NCBI GenBank assembly: GCA_030428105.1
Contig: JAUIBE010000002.1
Location: forward strand, 62,001 to 126,000
DNA: 64,000 nt
Direction: 5' to 3'
Origin: Gammaproteobacteria bacterium
GTDB lineage: Bacteria > Pseudomonadota > Gammaproteobacteria > Xanthomonadales > SZUA-36
Shown here: positions 45,062 to 53,552 of the stretch, piece by piece
Position numbering within the stretch: the stretch's first letter is position 1
Layout: every line of letters begins with the position of its first letter
Notes under the pieces: model-generated
The model's input: the letters and a program-made list of their open reading frames with translations, nothing else
Told to the model about the DNA's origin: nothing
Databases searched by the model: none
Translations under genes and position numbers: made by a program

Positions 45062-45813
45062 CGCGAGTACAGGCGGTTGATCAGGTTATCCAGGCAATAC
45101 TGCCCGGCCTTATTGAGGGTTTTTTCCTCGCGCCCCTGGATCAGGCTCTGGACGAACACCAGGATCGAGGCCATCACCAGCGCCAGCAGGGTGGTGCTGA
45201 ATGCCACGCCCAGCCGCTGGGTCACCTCGTAGAGCATTTCCGGGCTTTGCACATTGGAGCGGTCACCGGCGTAGTTCAGCGCCAGCATGATGCCGATCAC
45301 GGTGCCAATGAAGCCGAGCGAGGGAATCACCCAGGTGATGTAGCGAATGATGTTGTAGCGCAGGTCCAGCTCGTGCAGGAACAGCTCCAGGCTGGAGTTG
45401 AGCAGTGCGTTGGTCTGGTCCACCGAACGGCTGAGGTTGAAGTTGAGGATGCAACGTTCAATCAGGCGCGGCAGGAAGCACACGCCGCGGTACTTGCTGG
45501 CACGCACTTTCTGGTAGATCGGGGTCAGGTCATCGCCCGGCCGCAAAACCGTTTCATCATCTTTTGGCAGGTAGTCGCGTTCGAACTGGCGTTCCTCGAT
45601 ACGGCCGCCCTGCCAGCGCAAGGCGAGTTCGCCCAGGCCGGCGAAAAACGCCAGCCACAGGATGTTCTGCACCGTGAAAGGCCAGGTCGCACGGTTGATG
45701 TCCAGCACAACCGAGGCGGCGGTGGGTGGCAGCACCCGCGCCAGGAATGCGATCAACACAACCGCCGAAGCCAGGCTGATGATCAGGGTAATGATGCGTG
45801 TGGCAGAACTCAT
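45058..45813 (-). CDS. MotA/TolQ/ExbB-type proton channel protein
   Basis: 251 residues with four membrane helices at about 5-27, 46-66, 156-182 and 202-225 and a cytoplasmic loop of about 90 residues, the TolQ/ExbB plan. The family signature sits at the third helix, IPSLGFIGTVIGIMLALNY, followed by AFSTTLLALVMASILVF. Such proteins form a pentamer around two partner helices and turn proton or sodium flow into motion. No exbD, tolR or motB is adjacent; the two VWA genes upstream have suitable membrane segments. Overlaps both neighbours by four bases. Confidence 0.85.
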   Translation of the reverse strand: MSSATRIITLIISLASAVVLIAFLARVLPPTAASVVLDINRATWPFTVQNILWLAFFAGLGELALRWQGGRIEERQFERDYLPKDDETVLRPGDDLTPIYQKVRASKYRGVCFLPRLIERCILNFNLSRSVDQTNALLNSSLELFLHELDLRYNIIRYITWVIPSLGFIGTVIGIMLALNYAGDRSNVQSPEMLYEVTQRLGVAFSTTLLALVMASILVFVQSLIQGREEKTLNKAGQYCLDNLINRLYSR

Positions 45814-46241
45814 TCGTTGTCTTCCTCGGGTCTTGGTTGCTGGTGTTCAACCTGGCCGGTGCCGGGGTTGCGCCGTGGGCGCTCCATCACCTCGCCCGGC
45901 GCCGCCAGGGGCTGCGGCGAATCCAGGCCTGAAACCGTGCTGGCGGGTAACTGTTCCGGCGAAAGCGGTGTGGCTGAGAATATGGCGGCAGCCGCCGCAA
46001 CATCAAAGGCGATGGCGCCAACCTCGACGCGATCACCCTCGCACAGACGGATGCGCGTGGCTCCCAGCCAACCGGCTCCGCGCTCCAGGCGCAGACTGCA
46101 GCCTTCCTCGGCCAGCAACCAGATGGAGCCATCCGAGCGCAGCGCGAGGCGCGCGTGGTTGTCGGCAACACCTTCGCCAGCAACCTGGAGATCGCAGGAA
46201 GGCGCTGCGCCGACCGTCTTGTGTTCAATAAAACGGTGCAT
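45810..46241 (-). CDS. Small FHA-like domain protein
   Basis: 143 residues, no leader, cytoplasmic. Residues 1-80 fit the FHA sandwich: IEHKTVGAAPSCDLQVAG, VADNHARLALRSDG, LCEGDRVEVGAIAF. The phosphothreonine-contacting Arg (usual G-R) is Ala here and the Ser of the S-x-x-H motif is Ala, though His is kept, so binding may be altered. The C-terminal 55 residues are a Pro/Glu-rich tail. It lies between the VWA pair and the channel gene in the operon. No kinase gene is present in the window. Confidence 0.65.
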   Translation of the reverse strand: MHRFIEHKTVGAAPSCDLQVAGEGVADNHARLALRSDGSIWLLAEEGCSLRLERGAGWLGATRIRLCEGDRVEVGAIAFDVAAAAAIFSATPLSPEQLPASTVSGLDSPQPLAAPGEVMERPRRNPGTGQVEHQQPRPEEDNE

Positions 46242-46249
46242 GGTTGCTC

Positions 46250-47182
46250 CTACTGGGCCAGGGCCAGGAAGCCCCCGGCATTGGCGCGCGCCAGTGATTC
46301 CATGAACTCCACGGTGCCGCGGTACTTGAAGTAGTCGCCAATGGTCACCGCGTGAATTTCCTTGCCACGGGTGTTGCGCAGGGTAATGTCGCGCACCAGC
46401 CCGCCGGGCGGGAGGCTCTTGTTGAATGCCGGGTTGGGCAAGCCATCGCTGATCAGGACCAGGGCCTCGGCGTCGCTGGCAAAGGCCTCGTCAAAAGCGG
46501 CGGAAAGCGGCGACGAACCGCCGTAGGACCCGGCCAGGCCATGGGTAAAGGCAAGCGCCTGCGCCCGGTTGCGCGCATTCATGGGCGCCAGCCCGCCATC
46601 TTCCGGCCAACGCACGAAGCGTGGCCCGGTATCCAGTTGCTGGAACGCCAGGATGCTGAATTCGAAGCCCGGCTGCAGCGATTCCAGCGCACGGCTCACG
46701 GTTCGCTCCATCAGTTCCTCGTACTGGCCAAGGTAGCCGTTCATGTCCACCATGATGAGGTAGCGGGTTTCCTCGGACTTCAGCCCGAGGAAGCGGAAGG
46801 TGACCAGGTTGCTCTCCTCCGGCTCGGGAATCACCTCGGGTTCCGGCGGTGGCGGACGCGACCTGCGGGCCGCGACCTGGGCCTCGAGCGCAGCGATTTC
46901 CGCTTCCAGGATCTGTTGCTCCTGCTTCATCTCCTCGTTCAAGCCTTGCGCGGTACGCAGCGCTTCCAGGCGTTCACGCATGGCCTGCTCGCTTTCATCC
47001 AGGCGCGCCTCGGTTTCCCGGGCCAGGGCCTCGATGTAACGGAAATGGTCTTCCAGGCGCACCTCTTTCTGGTAATCGGGCATCAGGATCAGGCTGATGA
47101 CGATAAATGCACCCATCGCCGAGGCAAACAGGTCGATCGCCGACAGCGAAAACACGCCAAAAGACTTGAGCCGGGTTCTCAC
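46250..47182 (-). CDS. VWA-domain protein with ExbD/MotB-like membrane anchor, degenerate MIDAS
   Basis: 310 residues from the GTG at 47182, which overlaps the first VWA gene (GTGA); the long frame upstream is antisense-like shadow of that gene. The N-terminus FSLSAIDLFASAMGAFI starts one membrane helix (about 19-36) with Asp17 at its head. A coiled coil (40-107), a Pro/Glu linker and a VWA domain (about 127-310) follow. The first metal motif reads DMNGYL (Asp146, Asn148, Tyr150) instead of DxSxS, so metal binding is probably lost; ISDGLPN remains. A paralogue of the next gene. Confidence 0.8.
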   Translation of the reverse strand: MRTRLKSFGVFSLSAIDLFASAMGAFIVISLILMPDYQKEVRLEDHFRYIEALARETEARLDESEQAMRERLEALRTAQGLNEEMKQEQQILEAEIAALEAQVAARRSRPPPPEPEVIPEPEESNLVTFRFLGLKSEETRYLIMVDMNGYLGQYEELMERTVSRALESLQPGFEFSILAFQQLDTGPRFVRWPEDGGLAPMNARNRAQALAFTHGLAGSYGGSSPLSAAFDEAFASDAEALVLISDGLPNPAFNKSLPPGGLVRDITLRNTRGKEIHAVTIGDYFKYRGTVEFMESLARANAGGFLALAQ

Positions 47183-48102
47183 CGCGAGACCCCCACGAAG
47201 TCGCCGTTGTTGAGCCGTGCGAGGGTTTGCAGGAACAGCACCAGGCTGCGGTTGTGGGTGTAGTCGCCAATCGCCACCGTGTGGATTTCGGTTTCGCGGA
47301 ACTGGTTGAGCGCCGAAATCTGCTCGATGATGAAACCGGGTGGCGTATTGGGCTCGCCGTCGCTCATCAGGATGATGGAACTGGCCGGGTATTCCAGCGC
47401 GGCCTGCAGCGCAAAGTAGGTTGGCGTGGAGCCATAAAAGCGCCGCGACAGCGACTCGGTAAAGATTCGCGCCTCTTCCAGGTTTTGCGGCGTGGCGCGC
47501 AACAACCGATTGCCGGTGGGGAATCGCCACAGCGTGTGCTGCGGGTTGCCCTGGTAACCGACAATGGCGAATTCGTTGCGCTCGTCCAGCGGTTCCAGCA
47601 CATCGCGCACCGACTGGATCATCAGGTCAGCGTAATTGATCATGCTGCCCGACATGTCGATCAGGATCACGAACGAGCGTGCCTCGGTGGCCAGCCCGAG
47701 TATCGAGAACTCCACCCCGTAATCGATGGCGACCGGCTCTTCCAGCTCGATGGCTTCGGGCGTTGTTTCCACCACCGGCATGGCGGCCAGCCGCGCCTGG
47801 ATTTCGCTCAGGCGGAGATTGCGCGTGGCCAGGCGGTCAGCGAGGCTGGCATTGGCGCCATCCAGGCGGTCGAGCTCACTCTGCAGCTGCTCGGCGGTGG
47901 ACATCACCTCGTCGGCCTTGCCAGCCGCCAGGCGGCGTTTCTCCATGATCGCCTCGGTCTGTGCAAACGCCTCGTCGGTACCCGCATTCTGGTAGTACGG
48001 AAACAACAGCATCACCAACAGGATGAACGCCCCCAGCGCGGAGGCGAACAAATCAACTGCCGAGGTCGAAAATACTGCGGTTTCGCGATCGGGGATTCTC
48101 AT
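47179..48102 (-). CDS. VWA-domain protein with ExbD/MotB-like membrane anchor, intact MIDAS
   Basis: 307 residues. FSTSAVDLFASALGAFI, with Asp17, opens one membrane helix (19-37), then a coiled coil (about 45-107) and a VWA domain (130-307). The metal-ion site is complete: DMSGSM (Asp149, Ser151, Ser153), a Thr in GSTPT and Asp in MSDGEPN. Topology puts the VWA domain in the periplasm. In MotB/ExbD-type proteins an Asp at this place carries protons, so I infer it pairs with the channel two genes on. First gene of the operon; a fair promoter precedes it. Confidence 0.85.
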   Translation of the reverse strand: MRIPDRETAVFSTSAVDLFASALGAFILLVMLLFPYYQNAGTDEAFAQTEAIMEKRRLAAGKADEVMSTAEQLQSELDRLDGANASLADRLATRNLRLSEIQARLAAMPVVETTPEAIELEEPVAIDYGVEFSILGLATEARSFVILIDMSGSMINYADLMIQSVRDVLEPLDERNEFAIVGYQGNPQHTLWRFPTGNRLLRATPQNLEEARIFTESLSRRFYGSTPTYFALQAALEYPASSIILMSDGEPNTPPGFIIEQISALNQFRETEIHTVAIGDYTHNRSLVLFLQTLARLNNGDFVGVSR

Positions 48103-48122
48103 CGAGAAGGCACTTTAAACCA

Positions 48123-48150
48123 ATTATCAGGCACCGGCACTCGGTGTCGA
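48123..48150 (-). promoter_or_regulatory. Probable promoter of the VWA operon
   Basis: On the minus strand TCGACA (48145-48150) and GATAAT (48123-48128) are 16 bases apart, each matching the sigma-70 consensus at five of six positions. Transcription would start about 14 bases before the ATG at 48102, so the leader is very short. It lies in the 97-base divergent gap to the CHAT gene. Confidence 0.5.
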
Positions 48151-48199
48151 GCGGCGGATTGGCGTAGGATTACGCTTTTTCGCACCGAGTAACAGACCA

Positions 48200-51145
48200 T
48201 TGATTGAGACCCCGGTTCACATCCGCGCAAAGCACCCGACCCTGCGCCGCGCCGGCGCCATTCTCCTGTTGGCCCTGTGTGCCAACCTGAATGCCCAGAC
48301 GACCCCGACCGCGGCCGAGGAACCCGTGGCGGTGCTGGCGCAAAAAGAGTACTTCATCCCGCAAAATGCCGGCGAGGCCATCGCCGTCCGGGTTTCCGCC
48401 TTTGAAGCCGAGTTTGCCTCGATGCTGAGCACCGAGGACGGCGACACCCAGCAGGTTTCCGCGCTTGATGGCGGACGCATGCTGCCGATTTTCCAGTTTG
48501 TGCCCGACCCGGCCTCCTCGCGCCAGGTGGACATCAACCTCGCCGCCACCCAGGTCACCGACCGCACCGAGTTCGAACTTGAAGTCATTCGCATTTACGT
48601 TCGCGACGAACGCAGCGCAACCCTGGCGCGCGCCTACCGCATGCTGGCCCAGGGCCTTGAGGTCTTGCAGAACGGCAATGCGCCAATGTGGACGGTGAAG
48701 GTGCAAACCCTGGTTACCGCCGCTGGCCTGTTCGACGAACAGGGCCGCCAGGAAATGAAACTGTGGTGCCAGCTGTATGCCACCCACCTCATCCTGACCC
48801 AGATGCGCGATGGCCAGACTGCGCTCGATCGGGCAAGCGACTTGCTGCAGACCCCGCGCATCGATCGCTACCCCTTGATCGAGTTCGGTGCTTACAAAAT
48901 CATCAGCGGCGCAACCGCCATGACAACCTCCAGCGCCGACGCCACGGACGTCACCCAGTCGCCTTTGCAGCTGGCCCTGGCCGATACCGCCAGCGCCGCG
49001 GCCAAGAACGGCTACGAGTACGAACGCGCGCTGGCCCTGCGTGAGGCAGGCGCTGACCTCAAGCAGAATGGCGCGGCTTCGGCCGCCCTGGAGAAACTCA
49101 ACCAGGCGCTGGAGATTGCCGAAAGCATCGGCGCCGGGGACCTGGCGGCGAGCGTACGGGAGTTGATGGTGGGCATCCACCAGGACGCCGGAGACGCGGA
49201 CGCCAGCGGCAGCGTGCTGCAGGACATCGAATCGCACCTGGTTGAAACCGGCGAAGACGAGGAACTGGCGCGCAACCTGCTCAGCCAGGGTCAACTGCAC
49301 TTGCAGGAGCACCGCTACCTGCAAGCGCTGGATGTGCTGACCCGCGCCAGCGGGCTGGAACAAAGCGGCCGTACCCGGCTGGAAATGGAACTGGCGCTGG
49401 GCGCCGCCCTGAACGGCGCCGGACGGGTTGGCGAAGCCCTGCCGCACTTCACCCGCGCGGTGACCGACCCGGTTTCAGGCCGCTTTCGGCCACCCAACGC
49501 ATTGTTTGACGTGGGGGCGATCCTCGGCGAAATGGCGGCCATCTACCGCCAGTCGGGTGATTTTCAGCCCATGACGGAGTTGCGCTCTGCACAACGCCCT
49601 TACCTGCATTCGGCCAGCCAGCGGGGCCAATGGGCGTTCGAGTACGCACGCGATGCGACCGCGCAATGGGGCAACGGGTCAGCGGCAACCCTGGACCGCT
49701 ACCGCCAGGCGCTGGATGTTTCCGCCGGCGGCAACTGGCAAAACCTTTCGCGCCTGGGGCTTTGCGCGCAGGAGGCGGCGCGCGGCCGGGGCGGAGCACC
49801 GTGCCAGGCCCAGGCGCTGGAAAGCGCCTTCAGCGCGATCAACAACTCTGGAACGGACGTGCAACGCGCCGAGGCCGCCATTCACTGGTCGGCCTACCTC
49901 GCAGCCTCGGGAAATGCGCAGCGCGGGTTTGCGGTCGCCGATGCTTCCTTGGACCAGGTGCTGGCGGTCGGCGCACGCGCCCTGGGCGCCTGGTACTGGC
50001 AGCGCCGTGACGCGCTGTTCGAGAACTACATCAACCTTGCCATTCACACCGAAAGCGGCAGTGATGCCACCTCGTCGCTGTCAGCCCTGGCCAAGGCGCG
50101 GCTGGTAGAGCGTGGCGATCCGGCCCTTCGTAACGCGGCCGCGCTGGGCGAGTTCCTGGCATCCCTGCCTTCCGACTCCGCAGTTGTAAGCTATTACCTG
50201 GGCGGGCAGTCGGCGCAGGCCTGGCTGGCCGACGCCGATGATGTGCGGCGGGTGGCGATCGGCGATGCCGCTTCGATTCGCGCTTTGTGTACGCAGATGC
50301 GCGCCGCGATCGCCGCCAGGAACTGGGCCGAGTACGACCGCCTGGCCAGGCGTCTTGGCGACGCCCTGCTGTCGCCGCTTGAAGGGCAGATTCCGCAAAC
50401 CGTGCTGCTGGCCAACCACGGCCCGCTGCTGGGCATTCCGGTGGACGCGTTGTCGTTGCGCGACCAACCGTTGGCGGCCAGCCACCAGGTGGTCAATCTT
50501 GACTTGTTGCCCGGCTCAGCGGCTTCACCACGGGGCACGGACTCCGGTGGCCAGGTGTTCCTGGCTGGCGACCCCAGCGACTGGTCGGGTGACTACCAGG
50601 CCAACCTTGCGTCTTCCCCCGAGGTCACAGCGGTCAAGGATCGCTTTGTCGGCCCCGGCCTCCATACCATCCAGGGCATTGCGCTGTTGAGCGATGAGTT
50701 CAACAACAACTTCTATGCTGACGCCAGCCTGGTTCACTTGTCGGTGCCAGCCAATATCGAGCTTTTTCCCGGCGGCAGGTCGAGCCTGTTCCTGTCTGAA
50801 GCCGCGAAAGGCGAGGGTCGCCAGACCCTGGATGCGCAGGCGTTGTCGGCCATGCCCTTGAACGCCGGCCTGGTGTTCCTGAGCAGAACGGAATTCGTTG
50901 GCGAGGACAGCGTGTTGGCCAACAAGGCAGGCGTTGCCTCGGCGGTGCTGGAGGCAGGAGCCAGCGCCGCCATCGCCAGCCTGTGGCCGGTGGCAGATGA
51001 ATCCCGCGCCCGCCTGGTGGCGGATTTTTACGACCACCTCAAGCAGGCCGGCAATTCCACTACCGCCCTGGCATTGGCCAAGCGCGACTCCATGCGGGCC
51101 GGCCTGGATCGTGACTGGGCCAGCTTCCAGCTTTTCCTTAACTAG
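48200..51145 (+). CDS. Exported TPR-CHAT domain protein with inactive protease site
   Basis: 981 residues from a TTG at 48200; no better start is visible before the signal peptide (LRRAGAILLLALCANLNAQ). Residues 230-560 are TPR-like helices (AALEKLNQALEIAESIGAG, LPHFTRAVTDPVS). The C-terminal 330 residues are a CHAT domain: VLLANHGPLLGIPVDALSL, VFLAGDPSDWSGDY, LVHLSVPANIELF, ASLWPVADESRARLVADFY. The caspase-like His (usual ATHG) is replaced by Pro near 847, and the Cys of LSACETG reads LSRTEF near 893. So it is a pseudo-protease, probably periplasmic, divergent from the VWA operon. Confidence 0.8.
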   Translation: MIETPVHIRAKHPTLRRAGAILLLALCANLNAQTTPTAAEEPVAVLAQKEYFIPQNAGEAIAVRVSAFEAEFASMLSTEDGDTQQVSALDGGRMLPIFQFVPDPASSRQVDINLAATQVTDRTEFELEVIRIYVRDERSATLARAYRMLAQGLEVLQNGNAPMWTVKVQTLVTAAGLFDEQGRQEMKLWCQLYATHLILTQMRDGQTALDRASDLLQTPRIDRYPLIEFGAYKIISGATAMTTSSADATDVTQSPLQLALADTASAAAKNGYEYERALALREAGADLKQNGAASAALEKLNQALEIAESIGAGDLAASVRELMVGIHQDAGDADASGSVLQDIESHLVETGEDEELARNLLSQGQLHLQEHRYLQALDVLTRASGLEQSGRTRLEMELALGAALNGAGRVGEALPHFTRAVTDPVSGRFRPPNALFDVGAILGEMAAIYRQSGDFQPMTELRSAQRPYLHSASQRGQWAFEYARDATAQWGNGSAATLDRYRQALDVSAGGNWQNLSRLGLCAQEAARGRGGAPCQAQALESAFSAINNSGTDVQRAEAAIHWSAYLAASGNAQRGFAVADASLDQVLAVGARALGAWYWQRRDALFENYINLAIHTESGSDATSSLSALAKARLVERGDPALRNAAALGEFLASLPSDSAVVSYYLGGQSAQAWLADADDVRRVAIGDAASIRALCTQMRAAIAARNWAEYDRLARRLGDALLSPLEGQIPQTVLLANHGPLLGIPVDALSLRDQPLAASHQVVNLDLLPGSAASPRGTDSGGQVFLAGDPSDWSGDYQANLASSPEVTAVKDRFVGPGLHTIQGIALLSDEFNNNFYADASLVHLSVPANIELFPGGRSSLFLSEAAKGEGRQTLDAQALSAMPLNAGLVFLSRTEFVGEDSVLANKAGVASAVLEAGASAAIASLWPVADESRARLVADFYDHLKQAGNSTTALALAKRDSMRAGLDRDWASFQLFLN

Positions 51146-51585
51146 TCACCGGTCTCCTCGTCGCGGCGTCGACTCTCGCGCTGCAAGTCTTCCAGCGCCT
51201 CGGTAATAGCGGTTTTTGCTTCCTGGCTGGCGGTGCCTTTTCGGTACTGCTCGCGAACCACGTCTTCAACCTTGTCGAACACCGCATCCAGGCTTCCCGC
51301 CGGGTGCGTCCGCGCCAAAGGCCGGTGATGTCCAAACAGGTTGATCCAGCGTTCGCTGCGGCGGCCGAGTTTCAACACCGCGTTGAATTCCTCGTCGGCG
51401 TTATCGCCGCCGCGAATCAGGCCGATAGCAGCCGCAACCAGCGAAACCGGGATCAGGGCCGCATCGCGCAGGCCGTCCGCCACCAGTTTGAGCTGCAACA
51501 CCACGGCACGACGGGCAAGCGCTGCCCGCGGCCCTGGCTCGCCCTGCTGCACGGGCTCAGCCTGCTCCTTTGGTTCCTCACTCAC
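51142..51585 (-). CDS. Small protein of unknown function with one hydrophobic segment
   Basis: 147 residues from the GTG at 51585, which has GGAG six bases upstream; the frame opens nine codons earlier at another GTG with no ribosome site. Glu/Gln/Pro-rich N-terminus, a hydrophobic segment DAALIPVSLVAAAIGLI (about 45-61), then a helical charged tail (SLDAVFDKVEDVVREQYRKG). No family recognised. Its last bases overlap the CHAT gene end, convergent. Confidence 0.6.
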   Translation of the reverse strand: MSEEPKEQAEPVQQGEPGPRAALARRAVVLQLKLVADGLRDAALIPVSLVAAAIGLIRGGDNADEEFNAVLKLGRRSERWINLFGHHRPLARTHPAGSLDAVFDKVEDVVREQYRKGTASQEAKTAITEALEDLQRESRRRDEETGD

Positions 51586-51658
51586 ACTTTTCTCCGCTTG
51601 TGATGATCGCACTGCAGAACATACTATCCCCGCTCAGGCACCCAAAGTGAGAGAGGTC

Positions 51659-53464
51659 ATGCATCAAACCCTTGCCCCATTCAGCATCCGCGCCGCCGCG
51701 CTAATCGCAGCGCTCGCCGTACTCACGGCCTGCCAGCGTGAAACGCCGGCGGAGGACACCGCCAGCGCCGAACCCGAACCCACAACCGCCGTTGAACTCA
51801 CCGAGCCTGAAGGCGGCTGGGCCACGCTGGTGCTGGACGGCGGCAAAATCGTTTCGGTCGACCCGGCCATCGGCGAGGCCGAGGCCATTGCGGTGCGCGG
51901 CTACGAGATCATGGCTGTTGGCAGCAACGAGGAGGTGGCTGCCTGGGCCGGGCCAGACACCCAGCGCATCGCGCTCGAAGGGCGCACTGTGATTCCAGGC
52001 TTTATCGAGGGCCATGGCCACTACCTGAGCCTGGGCTGGACCCTGCAGAACCTGGATTTTTCCAGGGTGGAAAGCTGGGACGAAATTGTTGGCATGGTGG
52101 CCGCCGCCGCGGACCAGGCCCCCGAGGGCGCCTGGATTTCCGGCTTTGGCTGGCACCAGGACAAGTGGATCCGCGTGCCCGAATCCGCGGTGGAAGGCGT
52201 GCCGCGCAATGATGACCTGAACCTGGCCGCGCCCAACAACCCGGTGCTGCTGACCCACGCCAGCGGCCATGCCGCGATTGCCAACGACGCTGCCCTGGCC
52301 GCCGCCGGCATTGGCGACCTCACCGACGACCCGGCCGGCGGCACCATTGTCCGCGCGCCGGACGGCAAAGCCACCGGGCTTCTGCGCGAGACAGCACAAC
52401 GTCCGGTCGGAGAAGCGCGGGCCGCGTGGGCGGCACAGCGGACGGAGGCAGAAGTTGATGCAGAGAAGCGCGAACAGGCCCGGTTGGCTGGTGAAGCCGC
52501 CCTGCGCCATGGCGTCACCTCGTTCCAGGATGCCGGCACCTCGTTCGAGGATATCGATTTCCTGCGCAAGCTCGAGGCCGAAGGCGCCCTGCCGGTGCGC
52601 CTTTACGTGATGGTGCGCTACCAGACCAACGAGGAGCTCGATGCGCGCCTGGCAGACTACCGCATGGTGGCCGAGGAAAACGATTTCCTGACGGTGCGCT
52701 CGATCAAGCGCCAGATTGACGGCGCCCTGGGCGTACACGGCGCCTGGCTGCTGGAGCCCTATACCGATCTGCCGGAAAGCACCGGGCTGGTGCTGGAGCC
52801 GGTGGAGGAGATTGAGCAGACAGCAGACATCGCACTGCGCCACGGTTTCCAGCTCAACACCCACGCAATCGGCACCCGCGCCAACCGCGAAACCCTGGAC
52901 ATCTACCAGCGCGCATTCACCGCCCACGATGCAGATGGCAAGGCATTGCGCTGGCGCATCGAGCACGCCCAGCACCTGGTGCCCGAAGATGTGCCCCGCT
53001 TTGCCGAACTGGGCATCATCGCCTCGATGCAAGGCGTGCACGCCACCTCCGATGGCCCATGGCTGCCCACGCGCCTGGGCGAGGAGCGCACCAACCGCAC
53101 CTCCTACGTGTGGCGCAACCTGGCCGATGCCGGGGTGGTGATCAGCAACGGCACCGATGTGCCGGTGGAATCCATCGACCCGATTGCCTCGTACTACTCA
53201 ACCGTCTCGAGGATGATGAAAAACGGCGAGCGCCTGACCCCGCCGATGGCACTGACGCGCCAGGAAGCGCTGGAAACCTACACCATCAACGGCGCTTACG
53301 CGGCGTTCGAGGAAGACCTGAAAGGCACGCTCACCCCGGGCAAGTGGGCCGACATGGTGGTGCTGTCAAAAGACATCATGACCGTGGCCGAGGAGGAAAT
53401 CCCCGAAACAAAGGTGGATATCACCATCGTCGGTGGTGAGGTGCGCTTCCAGCGCGAAGATTGA
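51659..53464 (+). CDS. YtcJ-type amidohydrolase lipoprotein
   Basis: 601 residues from the ATG at 51659; the open frame to 51341 is antisense of the previous gene. The leader ends in AVLTACQRE, a lipobox. The amidohydrolase-3 domain shows VIPGFIEGHGHYLSLG (metal His pair), GFQLNTHAIGTRANRETLD, RIEHAQHL and SNGTDVPVES. Family members hydrolyse amides or carbamates; the substrate is unknown. A perfect hairpin follows the stop. Confidence 0.88.
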   Translation: MHQTLAPFSIRAAALIAALAVLTACQRETPAEDTASAEPEPTTAVELTEPEGGWATLVLDGGKIVSVDPAIGEAEAIAVRGYEIMAVGSNEEVAAWAGPDTQRIALEGRTVIPGFIEGHGHYLSLGWTLQNLDFSRVESWDEIVGMVAAAADQAPEGAWISGFGWHQDKWIRVPESAVEGVPRNDDLNLAAPNNPVLLTHASGHAAIANDAALAAAGIGDLTDDPAGGTIVRAPDGKATGLLRETAQRPVGEARAAWAAQRTEAEVDAEKREQARLAGEAALRHGVTSFQDAGTSFEDIDFLRKLEAEGALPVRLYVMVRYQTNEELDARLADYRMVAEENDFLTVRSIKRQIDGALGVHGAWLLEPYTDLPESTGLVLEPVEEIEQTADIALRHGFQLNTHAIGTRANRETLDIYQRAFTAHDADGKALRWRIEHAQHLVPEDVPRFAELGIIASMQGVHATSDGPWLPTRLGEERTNRTSYVWRNLADAGVVISNGTDVPVESIDPIASYYSTVSRMMKNGERLTPPMALTRQEALETYTINGAYAAFEEDLKGTLTPGKWADMVVLSKDIMTVAEEEIPETKVDITIVGGEVRFQRED

Positions 53465-53475
53465 TTGAAGAGATT

Positions 53476-53501
53476 AAGGAGCGGGCTTGCGCCCGCTCCT
53501 T
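53476..53501 (+). terminator. Stem-loop after the amidohydrolase
   Basis: Perfect 11-base arms AAGGAGCGGGC and GCCCGCTCCTT around a TTGC loop, 11 bases after the stop. No long T run follows, so termination is likely but the mechanism is uncertain; it also fits a common intergenic repeat form. Confidence 0.65.
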
Positions 53502-53552
53502 CACAGGTGGTTAGCCGTGATGTCGAGCCGAGAGTTTACCGATTGGTAACTA

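Noticed and set aside
45058-48102. Zorya defence system
   Set aside because: A ZorA/ZorB-like stator idea fits the channel and VWA anchors, but there is no ZorC, ZorD or ZorE gene, and the partner has VWA instead of the OmpA-type peptidoglycan-binding domain.
41266-51145. VWA-MoxR-associated ternary conflict system
   Set aside because: VWA, CHAT and trypsin-like folds recall those systems, but there is no MoxR AAA ATPase and the components here are membrane-bound or exported.
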